DNA of 64,000 nt. Source: Halobacillus sp. Marseille-P3879 (GTDB lineage Bacteria > Bacillota > Bacilli > Bacillales > Halobacillaceae). The position numbers and the translations under genes were made by a program. Shown piece by piece: positions 7,668 through 16,546 of this stretch (position 1 is the stretch's first letter; the number at the start of each line of letters is the position of its first letter). The stretch is from positions 496,001 through 560,000 of the forward strand of contig NZ_OESS01000003.1 of assembly GCF_900240285.1 (NCBI RefSeq), written 5' to 3'. The notes under the pieces are model-generated. The model saw only the letters and a list, made by a program, of their open reading frames with translations. It searched no databases and had not been told where the DNA came from.

Positions 7668-7738
7668 TAAGAGGTCTTTGAAACGAAAATGAATTCCCGT
7701 TCGTATGGTAGTTATGAACAGTAGAAAGGGCCTCTTTA
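7668..7738 (+). other. Possible folded RNA element (three-way-junction-like)
   Basis: A long-range stem (aagagg-t-cttt with aaag-gg-cctctt) encloses two smaller hairpins (acgaa/ttcgt and gtt-atg-aac). It lies just upstream of the 7775 gene and the homocysteine methyltransferase. It matches no riboswitch class that I can name. Confidence 0.3.
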
Positions 7739-7774
7739 ATGGATTTAATAAAAATTTTCAGCGGAGGTGAATTG

Positions 7775-8149
7775 ATGGATAATAATTTAAAAATACATTT
7801 AAAGGAACGAGAAGAAAGTCATTTAAATTTGAATGTTCGCAAATCCCCACAAGTTCTAGACGAAATTTTAGCTGATGAGTTTTGGGAAATAGGAAGTTCA
7901 GGCCGGATGTTTGATAAGAAAGAGTGTCTCAATATTGGAGTGACCTTAACGGAAATGACTCTGTATAATTTTGAAATTCAGCCGTTAGCTCCTGATGTCG
8001 TCTTATCTACATATTTTATAGAAGATCGGACGAGGAAGAGAAATACGCTTCGCAGTTCGATATGGAAGTACATTGATGGACGCTGGCAGTTATATTTCCA
8101 TCAGGGAACGATTACTAAGCTGCAGTTAGACGAAGTAATACACTCATAA
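7775..8149 (+). CDS. SnoaL/NTF2-like protein (DUF4440 type)
   Basis: A 124-residue protein with the cone-shaped NTF2-like pattern: an N-terminal helix ending in LADEFWEIGSSGRMFDKKE, then strands ending in RSSIWKYIDGRWQLYFHQGT. The DEFWEIGSSG and W-x-LYFHQGT elements are typical of the DUF4440 group, often called ketosteroid-isomerase-like. The start is ATG 7775 after ggaggtga. It is 19 bases upstream of the homocysteine methyltransferase and probably cotranscribed. Biochemical role unknown. Confidence 0.75.
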   Translation: MDNNLKIHLKEREESHLNLNVRKSPQVLDEILADEFWEIGSSGRMFDKKECLNIGVTLTEMTLYNFEIQPLAPDVVLSTYFIEDRTRKRNTLRSSIWKYIDGRWQLYFHQGTITKLQLDEVIHS

Positions 8150-8168
8150 AGAAAAGAGGAAAAGTAAC

Positions 8169-9119
8169 ATGTCTCTTACAAAAATCAATCCTATTAAACA
8201 CATTTTAGATCATCATTCCGTGCTTGTTCTTGACGGTGCTTTAGCTACGGAATTAGAAGCCTATGGCTGTGATCTTGATGATCCGCTTTGGTCGGCACGT
8301 ATTTTACTGGAGCAGCCGGAGCTTATTTCCCGTGTTCATTATGATTATTTCAAAGCAGGGGCAGATTGTGCGATTACAGCAAGCTACCAGGCAACGATTG
8401 ACGGCTTTGCTCAGCGTGGAATTAAAAAGAAGGAAGCGGTGGAGTTAATTAAGAAAACAGTAGAGCTTGCCCGCGAGGCGAGAGATGATTTTTGGCAGGA
8501 GGAAGCAAGGTTAGACCGTCCGAAGCCGATCGTGGCCGCATCGGTTGGTCCTTACGGCGCTTATCTTGCAGATGGCTCTGAATACGTGGGAAACTATGGA
8601 ATCTCGGATGAGGAGGTCGTTGAATTTCATCGTCCAAGAGTGAAAGCGTTAGTAGAAGCGGGGGCTGATGTATTAGCATTTGAAACGCTGCCGTCTTTTC
8701 AGGAAGCTAAAGTTCTTGCTGCTCTGCTGGAAGAGTTCCCTGATACCTATGCCTGGCTATCATTTACATTAAAAACCGGAGAAAGTATCAGTGATGGTAC
8801 ACCACTACAGGACTGTGCAGAAATGGTTAAAGAACACCCTCAAATTACTGCAATCGGAATCAATTGTTCTCCGGTAGAAGAAGCCACTAGTGCCATTAGT
8901 GAGCTGCGGAGGTGTACAGATAAGTCTATCATTATTTATCCGAACTCAGGAGAGACGTATGATGCAGCTACTAACACCTGGCATGGGCAGGAATCCTGTG
9001 TGCGTTTTGGTCGTCAGTCGGAAATTTGGTATGAAGCTGGGGCCCGCATCCTTGGGGGCTGTTGCCGCACATCCCCGAATGACATAAAAGCTATAGCTGA
9101 CAAGTGGAGATCTTACTAA
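8169..9119 (+). CDS. mmuM: Homocysteine S-methyltransferase (MmuM type)
   Basis: This 316-residue zinc enzyme of the homocysteine-binding family transfers a methyl group, usually from S-methylmethionine or SAM, to homocysteine to give methionine. It opens with LDGALATELEAYG and has the DPLWSA and TASYQA signatures. It carries the three zinc cysteines: one in GINCSP (near residue 225) and the pair Cys298-Cys299 in GGCCRTSP. Length fits E. coli MmuM and B. subtilis YbgG. No S-methylmethionine permease lies next to it. The upstream NTF2-like gene may be in the same operon. Confidence 0.93.
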   Translation: MSLTKINPIKHILDHHSVLVLDGALATELEAYGCDLDDPLWSARILLEQPELISRVHYDYFKAGADCAITASYQATIDGFAQRGIKKKEAVELIKKTVELAREARDDFWQEEARLDRPKPIVAASVGPYGAYLADGSEYVGNYGISDEEVVEFHRPRVKALVEAGADVLAFETLPSFQEAKVLAALLEEFPDTYAWLSFTLKTGESISDGTPLQDCAEMVKEHPQITAIGINCSPVEEATSAISELRRCTDKSIIIYPNSGETYDAATNTWHGQESCVRFGRQSEIWYEAGARILGGCCRTSPNDIKAIADKWRSY

Positions 9120-9518
9120 CTAAGGTTTTAAACAATAACTGGAGGATTTTCACGTTTCAAGGGAGGAAAAAAAAGGGGGGGAGACGAATCATTTTTGATT
9201 CTTCATCGCAGTCTATTGTATTCCCCTGCTCTTTTGTTTTCATAGCAGAGTCGCCGTTTTATTCTAATATGATGTTCTTCTTGACTCTTGAATTCCCCTC
9301 AATTTATTTCAGCCTATCAGTTTGAGTAATCGTTAAATTGGCTGATTTGTATACTCCGCATTCTCCTCTTCTGATCTTCTCTCTCCTTAAGTTACTTCTA
9401 CCATACGGGTTAAACAACTTTCGGTTTATTCTTACAAAAGCTAGCAAACTATTCATCAATTTAAGAGATACCATGTTAAAATAGAGATCATGTATATACG
9501 GAGAAGGGAGGGGAGACT
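9120..9518. other. Gene-free stretch
   Basis: About 400 bases, AT-rich, with no open frame that has a ribosome binding site and credible protein. I see no strong terminator or folded element. It must hold the promoter of the muramidase-like gene. Confidence 0.5.
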
Positions 9519-10172
9519 ATGGCCAAAAAGAAAGCGAAAAAAAACAAAAGAAAAGGAAGCTTCTTACGTCGGAGTCTCCCTTTTCTGATTTTCGCTGGTA
9601 TTGTTTACGTATTTCTGAATGGTAGTACGATAGGGGAAGGAATTAATAAAGAATTCTTCCATAGTAATGAAGGAAGTCTTTCCCCGCAAGTCTTGCAATA
9701 TGAAGAGGAAGTAAGGAAAGCCGCTGAGGAAGAAGGCATTGAAGAGCACGTCGGCATCCTGCTTGCTTTAATGATGCAGGAATCAGGGGGGCGGGGAGAT
9801 GATCCGATGCAGGCTTCCGAATCGCTTTGCGGGTCTGTAGGCTGTATTGAAGATCCTCATCGTTCGATCGAGCAGGGCGTGGCCTATTTTGCCCAAACAT
9901 TAGAAGAGGCTGATCAGGATATGAAATTAGCGTTGCAGTCTTATAATTTTGGAACTGGATTCATAGATTATGTGATGGAAAACGGTGGAGAATACTCCCA
10001 GGATTTAGCGATTGAGTTCTCTGCGATGAAGTATGAGGAATTGGCCCATACGGGTAAGTACAGCTGCCTTCGCTCAGAAGCTGAGCAATATGATGCTTGC
10101 TATGGGGATATTTATTATGTTGATGCTGTACTAGGATATAAAGAAGCTGAAGATCAACGAAAATCAGCATAA
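9519..10172 (+). CDS. Membrane-anchored lysozyme-like muramidase (CwlT N-domain type)
   Basis: This 217-residue protein starts with a very basic cytoplasmic tail (AKKKAKKNKRKG), followed by one membrane helix (residues 19-34) and an extracellular lysozyme-like domain. The catalytic Glu88 sits in LLALMMQESGGR, followed by DPMQASES and the helix QGVAYFAQTL, as in the muramidase domain of CwlT. It would cleave glycan strands at the outer membrane face. There is no second peptidase domain, unlike CwlT. Start ATG follows gggagggg; a terminator follows the gene, so it is monocistronic. Confidence 0.85.
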   Translation: MAKKKAKKNKRKGSFLRRSLPFLIFAGIVYVFLNGSTIGEGINKEFFHSNEGSLSPQVLQYEEEVRKAAEEEGIEEHVGILLALMMQESGGRGDDPMQASESLCGSVGCIEDPHRSIEQGVAYFAQTLEEADQDMKLALQSYNFGTGFIDYVMENGGEYSQDLAIEFSAMKYEELAHTGKYSCLRSEAEQYDACYGDIYYVDAVLGYKEAEDQRKSA

Positions 10173-10179
10173 AATGAGT

Positions 10180-10217
10180 AAGGACCAGCTCTTAGACGGG
10201 AGCAGTGGTCCTTTTGT
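10180..10217 (+). terminator. Terminator after the muramidase-like gene
   Basis: Arms aaggaccagctc and gagcagtggtcctt with a following T-run. Confidence 0.8.
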
Positions 10218-10262
10218 AATTAAAGATTCTATAAATGACGACCGTCGAATAGGAGAATGCTT

Positions 10263-11639
10263 GTGCTTCCACTACCTGTTGCTAACCGATTATATCTGTT
10301 TTATTCGTTTGTATTTTTATTAAATGTTATCCATGTATTCTGGGCTGATCCCGTACTTTTTTCCGTTATTGGGGTGCTCGGAATTGTGATGGTGGCCATC
10401 AACTTCCCTAGAGCAGACCGTGTGTTTAAGATTCTTGGGATCATCCTGTTGACTGCGGGAACCATCTTTTTATTCTCCAGTGATGATGTCTCAATCGCGT
10501 CTGTTCCTTCCTTTTTCGCGGGGAACATCGGGCTGTTGTTTCTTTTATCCATGCTGCCGTGGATGAATAGTGTCGTAAAAGCCGGCCGCTATAATAAATT
10601 GCTTCAATCTTTATTAGGTGGCAACGTTAAGGGAATGGGCGCGTTGTATGTACGTAGTGAAGTAACAATGATTTCACTGGCGGCCTTTTTAAACTTATCG
10701 TCAGCAACGATCTCCCAGGACTTGTTAAAAGACCAAATAAAAAACGTGCGAAGAAAAGTCAAAAACAGCTTTATTGCTATGTCTACCTTGCGGGGGTATT
10801 CTTTAGCTTTGCTTTGGAGCCCGCTTGAAATATTATTAGCTACGTCGATTTTTATTACAGGAGCAAACTATTTAGTCGTTCTGCCATGGATGCTGCTTAT
10901 CGCACTGCTCGGATTTGCTATGGATTCCAGCATAGGGAGAATGATGTTTCGCAAACACGAAATTGAGGAGGATATGCCTCCAAAACAAAATATAGGTGAA
11001 AACAAGAAAAAGCTGATTCATTTTGTTACCGCACTGCTTTCATTCCTGATCGTCGTTGTGTTTTTAGCAAATGTGATTCAGTTTGATTTCTTATTTGCCG
11101 TAACGATCGCGATTTTCCCATTTGCATTTCTCTGGGCAGTACTCATGAAGCGTATAAGAAGTTTTTTCCAAATTGGCTGGCCGACGTGGAAACAACAGAC
11201 TAATCACTTAAGTAACTTTATCGTCCTGCTGCTTTCCTTATCATTTTTGACAGAGACGTTAAATGCTTCACCCTTTTTACAATACTTACAGGATCCTATT
11301 GTGGCCCTGGAAGGACGTCCGCTGTTGATCATGTTCTTCATACAGGCGGCCTTCCTGGTTATGACGCTGCTGGGGGTGCACCCCCTGGCGACCATGGGGA
11401 TCTTTGGCGGAGTGAGTGAGCTACTGATAGAAGCACTGCCCACCGTTACGTTAACCGTACTGCTGTCAAGCTGTGCTATAGCCACTGTTCCTTCTGCTCC
11501 GTACGGTTTAATCGTGACGATGACATCCGTCGCATTGCGAATGAATCCATATGAAATTGTGGTCAAAAACCTGCCCTATAGTTTTCTGCTTGGTTTGATT
11601 GGCATTGCCGTCTCTCTTCTGACGTTATTCGTATACTAG
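10263..11639 (+). CDS. Polytopic membrane protein, possible ion or anion transporter
   Basis: A 458-residue protein with about eleven to twelve hydrophobic segments. Features include a cytoplasmic loop KDQIKNVRRKVKNSF, a conserved-looking re-entrant style stretch GVHPLATMGIFGG, and SSCAIATVPSAPYGLI near the end. Layout and the Gly-rich half-helices resemble secondary carriers of the ion-transporter superfamily, but I cannot name the family. I place the start at GTG 10263, seven bases after aggag; ATG 10257 is too close to that site. It stands alone between two intergenic gaps. Substrate unknown. Confidence 0.7.
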   Translation: MLPLPVANRLYLFYSFVFLLNVIHVFWADPVLFSVIGVLGIVMVAINFPRADRVFKILGIILLTAGTIFLFSSDDVSIASVPSFFAGNIGLLFLLSMLPWMNSVVKAGRYNKLLQSLLGGNVKGMGALYVRSEVTMISLAAFLNLSSATISQDLLKDQIKNVRRKVKNSFIAMSTLRGYSLALLWSPLEILLATSIFITGANYLVVLPWMLLIALLGFAMDSSIGRMMFRKHEIEEDMPPKQNIGENKKKLIHFVTALLSFLIVVVFLANVIQFDFLFAVTIAIFPFAFLWAVLMKRIRSFFQIGWPTWKQQTNHLSNFIVLLLSLSFLTETLNASPFLQYLQDPIVALEGRPLLIMFFIQAAFLVMTLLGVHPLATMGIFGGVSELLIEALPTVTLTVLLSSCAIATVPSAPYGLIVTMTSVALRMNPYEIVVKNLPYSFLLGLIGIAVSLLTLFVY

Positions 11640-11852
11640 TACAGATTAAGAGAAAATCTCTGTGATTTTATGGGGCTCATTTGAATCTTCTGCCTGCAGG
11701 GGGAAGGTTAGATCCTATTTACAAGGCAGTAGTTTGTTATATTTATATAATACAATTTCAACCAATTTTTCTAATTATGTTTACCAGGGGTTGATTTCGG
11801 ACATATACACCTGGATGGTATTTTCATTAAAAAACATTTGAGGAGGGGTTGG

Positions 11853-13391
11853 ATGAAAAAGAAAAACCTAATCGACTATAGTATTTTTATTCCATCGTTA
11901 ATCATCATGATTGGGATCAGCATACCATTTGCCTTATATGAGGCTGAATCTTTAGAGCTGCTTAACTCGATCTTTGATTATATAGTAGAGGTGTTTAGCT
12001 GGGGTTATCTATGGTACGGCATTATACTGGTGGCGGCAGGGTTGTTCCTTTCCTTCTCCAAATATGGACAGGTGGTGCTTGGTGACCCAGCAGAAAAACC
12101 GCGCTTTAATTTGTTTGAGTATGCTTCCATCCTTGTAGCAATGGGGGTTGGTTCCACTATAATGCGGACAGGAATGCTTGAGTGGACCTCGGTAGCGAAC
12201 GATCCGCCAACTGGTGTTGAGGCTGGCTCTGCGGAAGCATTGTTATGGGGAAACGCCTATAGCATGTTCCTATGGGGTTTTCAAGTTTTCGCGATTTTTG
12301 TGATGATTGCTCCGGCGATGGGGTACGTTCTCCACGTACGTAAAAAACCGTTGATGAGAATCTCAGAGGCTTCACGTGTGATTTTTGGTGATAAATTTAC
12401 GGATGGTATTGGCGGAAAGTTATTAGATATTATTTTTCTTATTAGTATTTTGGCAGGAGCGGCAGTTACACTCGGACTAGGAGCACCGATTATTACACAT
12501 AACCTCTCTGCCCTGTTAGGGATTGAAGTTACATTCGGCATGACTTTGTTGGTTACGATCGTATGGGTGTTTATGTTTTCTGTCAGTGCCTACCTGGGTG
12601 TGGAAAAAGGGATAAAGCGCTTAAGTACGTTCAATATGTATTTGGCTGGACTATTTGCGGTTTTTATCGTCCTGGCTGGTCCTGGAGTTTTTATACTCGA
12701 CTATTTTACGGAAAGTGTTTCATTTTTGATGACTAATTACTTAGACATTTCCTTAAATACTGAAGCTGTGACTCCTGCTGAAACCACGCATATTCAAAGT
12801 AATACGGTATTTTGGTTTGCTTATAGTGCGACCTGGGCCATGCTTCATAGTGTATTTGCTGCAAAGATCTCAAGAGGCCGCACAATTAAAGAGATGATTT
12901 TAACTTATTTCATGGCCCCGACTTTAATTTCATGGGTAGCAACAGGCGTTCTTGGAGGCTTAGGAGTTCACCGCTATCTTATGGAAGATATGGCTATCCT
13001 TGAGTTTGTACAGAATCAGGAGCCGATGGCTGCCATCCCTAAGATTTTGGCAACGCTCCCGCTTGGTGGATTGGCTATTGTGGTTTTCATGGTGGTCGCC
13101 CTCGTGTTTTTAACAACTACACTTGACTCTACTACCTATACGGTAGCCGCTTATACGAGTACACGTGACATGAGTAAATTTGAACCACCAAAGACATTAC
13201 GGATTGTTATTGCAGCGATTATTACAACTTTTGCTCTGCTTCTTATGCGGATTGGCGGTCTTCCTCCTCTAGAGGTGATTTCAGGACTTATGGGCATCCC
13301 GATTATCTTTATTCAATTTATACTAATCTACGCTGCGAAGAAGATGATCGATAAAGACAAAGCCTGGAAGTTTAATATAAGAAAAGAGTAA
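11853..13391 (+). CDS. BCCT-family transporter with a divergent substrate box
   Basis: A 512-residue, twelve-helix carrier of the betaine/carnitine/choline family. The conserved AKISRGRTIKEMI loop after helix 8 and the FLTTTLDSTTYTVA segment are clear. Well-studied BCCT carriers have a tryptophan-rich box just before the ISRGR motif (W-A-W-W type). Here it reads FAYSATWAMLHSV, with a single Trp, so the quaternary-ammonium cage is altered. The helix-3 region is also changed (GVGSTIMRTGMLEW). It may carry a different compatible solute or amino-acid derivative. Start ATG 11853 follows aggagggg. No glycine-betaine enzymes lie nearby. Confidence 0.82.
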   Translation: MKKKNLIDYSIFIPSLIIMIGISIPFALYEAESLELLNSIFDYIVEVFSWGYLWYGIILVAAGLFLSFSKYGQVVLGDPAEKPRFNLFEYASILVAMGVGSTIMRTGMLEWTSVANDPPTGVEAGSAEALLWGNAYSMFLWGFQVFAIFVMIAPAMGYVLHVRKKPLMRISEASRVIFGDKFTDGIGGKLLDIIFLISILAGAAVTLGLGAPIITHNLSALLGIEVTFGMTLLVTIVWVFMFSVSAYLGVEKGIKRLSTFNMYLAGLFAVFIVLAGPGVFILDYFTESVSFLMTNYLDISLNTEAVTPAETTHIQSNTVFWFAYSATWAMLHSVFAAKISRGRTIKEMILTYFMAPTLISWVATGVLGGLGVHRYLMEDMAILEFVQNQEPMAAIPKILATLPLGGLAIVVFMVVALVFLTTTLDSTTYTVAAYTSTRDMSKFEPPKTLRIVIAAIITTFALLLMRIGGLPPLEVISGLMGIPIIFIQFILIYAAKKMIDKDKAWKFNIRKE

Positions 13392-13401
13392 GTTTAAAGA
13401 G

Positions 13402-13431
13402 CCTCTCGTGAAGTGACGAGAGGTTTTTTTA
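13402..13431 (+). terminator. Terminator after the BCCT gene
   Basis: Perfect stem cctctcgt / acgagagg with a T7 run. Confidence 0.88.
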
Positions 13432-13537
13432 TGTTCATTGAACACAAGCTGCTGAAGATTCGATATATATTATTTAAAGCATGTTTACTAACGTTTCTAC
13501 ATATCCTACTACTAATCAAGAATAGGGGGAACGATTC

Positions 13538-13783
13538 ATGACATTTACGCACGGAAAAATGGAACTGATTCAGGATTTGCAAAAAGTATTTGCCAAACAT
13601 AACGTGAAATCTGTTACCGTCAAAGAAGCGGGAACTTTATTTTTAGTAGAAGCAGACGGTTCGCTCACAATAGGAGCAGGCGCCACGATCGCCGCTTTTG
13701 AAACAGCAGCAGAGGACAAGCCTTCTTCAAAGTTAAAAGTAATACAAGGTGGCAGTAATAATAGAAACACGAGCCGGGGATAA
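13538..13783 (+). CDS. Small hypothetical protein
   Basis: An 81-residue soluble protein with a helix (MELIQDLQKVFAKHNVKSV) and strand-rich middle (AGTLFLVEADGSLTIGAGATIAAF). A ribosome binding site (aggggga) precedes ATG 13538. Its stop codon falls inside the loop of the downstream terminator hairpin (13764-13802). No family recognised. Confidence 0.65.
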   Translation: MTFTHGKMELIQDLQKVFAKHNVKSVTVKEAGTLFLVEADGSLTIGAGATIAAFETAAEDKPSSKLKVIQGGSNNRNTSRG

Positions 13784-13802
13784 AAGTGGCTCGTGTTTTT
13801 TT
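13764..13802 (+). terminator. Terminator overlapping the 81-residue gene's end
   Basis: Arms aaacacgagcc and ggctcgtgttt with a T-run. The stop codon of the upstream gene lies in the loop. Confidence 0.88.
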
Positions 13803-14024
13803 GTGAAATAGAAGTCAGATGGAAGGCTGTTCCGAGACGGCTTTGTAGTTTCTTCCTCAAAACAGATAACATGTTTTTCGATCGTTGCTTGCTTCATTTA
13901 TAATGAAGTAATAATAAAGTTACCAGGAGAGCTTGTGGCTTAGAGAAATGCTGGTATGGAAAAGGGAACAGAGCCGCTTTAAGTGATCCTGTTTTTTAAA
14001 AATTAACAGGGAGGTAATAAAATA

Positions 14025-14786
14025 ATGGAAATTAAAGAACAAGTGGTGTTAGTAACAGGAGCAAGCAGAGGTTTAGGTGCGGAAATTGCCAAAGCTTTTG
14101 GCCGTGAAGGGGCGCGTGTGATTGTAAACTACAATAAAAGTGAGGGTAAAGCTAGAGAAGTGGTGGAAACTATCGGAGATCGTGCTGTTGCTGTGCAGGC
14201 AGATGTGCTTGACAGGAGGCAGGTAAATGAGCTTTTTAAAAAATCGAAAGATCATTTTGGTCAGGCTGTGACTACAGTAGTAAACAATGCACTGATAGAC
14301 TTTAAGTTTGATGCAGCCAATAACAAATCGGCAGAAAATGTGGATTGGGAAGACTATCACACTCAACTGGAAGGGAGCATTAAATCTTCTCTTCATACGA
14401 CCCAGGCGGCCTGTAAAGAAATGAAAAGAATCCAATTCGGGCGCATCATTAATATTGGAACGAATTTGGTACAAAACCCAGTTGTACCTTATCATGATTA
14501 TACAACCAGTAAGGCGGCCCTGCTTGGTTTTACAAGAAATGTTGCCAAGGAAATGGGGGAGCACGGAATTACGGTCAATATGGTATCAGGGGGGTTATTG
14601 AGGAAAACAGATGCCAGTTCCGCTACTCCTGATGAAGTATTCGATATCATTAGTGAAAACACCCCCTTGCAAAAAGTGACAACTCCTGAAGAAGCAGCCG
14701 ATGCCGTGTTATTTTTCGCATCACCATGGAGCCGCGCGGTCACCGGTCAAAACTTAATCGTTGATGGAGGCCTAGTGATGAAGTAA
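14025..14786 (+). CDS. Short-chain dehydrogenase/reductase (FabG-like)
   Basis: This 253-residue classical SDR has the NAD(P)-binding TGASRGLG motif (residues 12-19), NNA at the end of strand 4, and the active-site Tyr-x3-Lys in YTTSK. The catalytic Ser position reads NIGTN rather than the usual I-x-S, so a Thr or Asn may replace it; this makes the exact reaction less certain. The C-terminal TGQNLIVDGGLVMK is family-typical. It resembles 3-oxoacyl-ACP reductases but has no fatty-acid genes beside it. Start ATG follows gggaggt, and a terminator follows. Confidence 0.87.
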   Translation: MEIKEQVVLVTGASRGLGAEIAKAFGREGARVIVNYNKSEGKAREVVETIGDRAVAVQADVLDRRQVNELFKKSKDHFGQAVTTVVNNALIDFKFDAANNKSAENVDWEDYHTQLEGSIKSSLHTTQAACKEMKRIQFGRIINIGTNLVQNPVVPYHDYTTSKAALLGFTRNVAKEMGEHGITVNMVSGGLLRKTDASSATPDEVFDIISENTPLQKVTTPEEAADAVLFFASPWSRAVTGQNLIVDGGLVMK

Positions 14787-14790
14787 CCAT

Positions 14791-14824
14791 CAATAGGGGA
14801 GCAGCGGCCTGCCCCTATTGTTAT
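14791..14824 (+). terminator. Terminator after the SDR gene
   Basis: Arms caatagggg and cccctattg with an inner gcagc/gcctgc pairing, then ttat. Confidence 0.72.
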
Positions 14825-14958
14825 ATGATACTCTCCTTAAAGGCTGCTATTGTAAACATAAGGAAGCCATTACTTAATTTTTATTAAGATACGACTGAAA
14901 AAATGAAAGAAAAGACCACGTATACTCTCAGAGGAAATGAGATCAGAAACCAAGTGTC

Positions 14959-15870
14959 TCATTTTGCTTCGCTTAGTTTAACAGACTTGTGTTTTTGGGG
15001 CTGCAAGGTTATGACAGCAATGCCGCCCATGATAAGAATAAAGCCAATAAAAAAGTTGGCGCTCAAGGATTCTCCTAATAACAACCAGCCGAATACAGCA
15101 CCAGTGAGTGGCTGAAAGAAATAGAACAATGACCCAACTCCTGCCTCCATCAATTCCATTCCTTTGTTCCAGAAGAAAAAGCCTCCGGCGGTTGAAACAA
15201 TTCCAAGGTATAGAATGCCGGTGATTATGGATATATGCTCAATCGTTATGCTGTTATGCTGAAGCTCCCATATCATTAAAGGAGTAGTCATGAGCATTCC
15301 AAAAAAGATTCCGTACGCTGTAATTTCCAGGGAGGAAAATTTTTTAGAAGCAATTTTGACATAAACGGATAAAAGCGCCCACGAAATCGCAGCTACCACG
15401 AGAATGATACTGCCTGTCAGGTAAGAACTCATCTCGGTATCCCACTCAATTACAATCACTACTCCAACGGTGGCCATTATTAAAGCTGTGACCTTACGAA
15501 AGGTAATAGTTTCTTTTAAAAGCAGTCTGGCAAAGCCTACAAGAAAAACGGGAGTAGTTGCCGTCAGCAGCGATCCAGTATGAGCATTAGCCAGATCCAC
15601 TCCAATGAACTGAAATGAAATCGTTATTAAATATCCTATAAAACCAATCCATAGAAACAAGGCCCAGTCTTTTTTTGTTTTAGTAACAGAAGGTTTATTA
15701 AACAGTTTAATGATGCTGAATAGCAGCGTACATCCAATTAAGTATCTAATATACATTAAGGTAAATGGAGGAATGAACTCTAATACGTGTTTGCTGGCAA
15801 CAAACATTCCTCCCCAAATACTGGCTGCTAAAGATAGACAAATTGAGCCTAACCAGGTGTCTTTCCTCAT
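14959..15870 (-). CDS. EamA/DMT-family permease
   Basis: A 303-residue drug/metabolite-transporter protein with ten predicted helices in two EamA repeats. Repeat one opens with ASIWGGMFVASKHVLEFIP, and repeat two starts near ISWALLSVYVK. The end of each repeat has the family pattern (e.g. FFFWNKGMELMEAGVGSLFYFFQP). A basic tail (QPQKHKSVKLSEAK) closes it. Such proteins export amino acids or metabolites, or carry drugs. ATG at 15870 with gaggtgag upstream on the minus strand. Substrate unknown. Confidence 0.9.
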   Translation of the reverse strand: MRKDTWLGSICLSLAASIWGGMFVASKHVLEFIPPFTLMYIRYLIGCTLLFSIIKLFNKPSVTKTKKDWALFLWIGFIGYLITISFQFIGVDLANAHTGSLLTATTPVFLVGFARLLLKETITFRKVTALIMATVGVVIVIEWDTEMSSYLTGSIILVVAAISWALLSVYVKIASKKFSSLEITAYGIFFGMLMTTPLMIWELQHNSITIEHISIITGILYLGIVSTAGGFFFWNKGMELMEAGVGSLFYFFQPLTGAVFGWLLLGESLSANFFIGFILIMGGIAVITLQPQKHKSVKLSEAK

Positions 15871-15889
15871 AAGCTTATCTCACCTCTCT

Positions 15890-15925
15890 ATAACAAAAAG
15901 CAACGAAGAGGAAGCTTCGTTGCTT
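15890..15925 (-). terminator. Terminator of the DUF2512 gene, minus strand
   Basis: 11-bp perfect stem (aagcaacgaag / cttcgttgctt). On the minus strand it is followed by ttttgtta. It separates the DUF2512 gene from the DMT permease. Confidence 0.8.
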
Positions 15926-15934
15926 AAGTCGCCG

Positions 15935-16315
15935 TCAATAATATTCACTCGTGCGCAATTGATTATTAGGCGGCAGGATGTGAGAAGCCAGAAAGAGATG
16001 AAACCCATACTCACCTGCTGCCATAATCCCCGCTGAAATAAGGGAAGCCATAAATACGGAACCATCTAGTGTGAAAATCCATGCGCTGACAGCAAGAACA
16101 ACAAAGAATGTTAGACCAAAGTCGGCTATTGTTGCCGTTAAATTGGTAGTGCGAGGCAGGATCAATAAGTCTCCGGATAAATAAGAAGCAGCACAAAGAA
16201 CAATGCTTAACAGCAATACACTAAAGAAGGAAACGCCATAGCTTAAGCTTAAGACAAGAAACAATACAAATATCGTCATGCATCCTTTAACCAGTAAAGC
16301 TTTTGTATGGTTCAT
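15935..16315 (-). CDS. DUF2512 (YndM-like) membrane protein, paralogue 1
   Basis: A 126-residue protein with four membrane helices and the family signature SYLSGDLLILPRTTNLTATIADF between helices two and three. It is a paralogue of the gene at 23560, which has YVIGDMMILPRTSNTVATISDF at the same place. Members are widespread in spore-formers, and some relatives are linked to sporulation or stress; no biochemical role is known. A promoter and aggag-type binding site lie upstream on the minus strand; a terminator follows. Confidence 0.82.
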   Translation of the reverse strand: MNHTKALLVKGCMTIFVLFLVLSLSYGVSFFSVLLLSIVLCAASYLSGDLLILPRTTNLTATIADFGLTFFVVLAVSAWIFTLDGSVFMASLISAGIMAAGEYGFHLFLASHILPPNNQLRTSEYY

Positions 16316-16546
16316 TCTTTCTCACTCCTCTTATTAATAGTTGATTCTTTATTTTCCGGAGAATGGTGACGTTAAACAGATTTTACTTAAAAAAGGACTA
16401 TGGTCTTTCTTGCTTAAGCTCCTTTTGGTCCTAAAACCATAGGAAAAAACATCCATATTCCTCTGAGAAGGTTTAAGCTGAACAATAAATGGAAATTTCA
16501 AAACTATAGAAAACATTTCTACTTCTCAAAGAAAGGTGGATGGATA

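Noticed and set aside
9104-9325. 73-residue frame after mmuM
   Set aside because: Start lies inside mmuM, no good binding site, low-complexity content.
14073-14564. 163-residue frame antisense to the SDR gene
   Set aside because: Shadow; the SDR on the plus strand has all family motifs.
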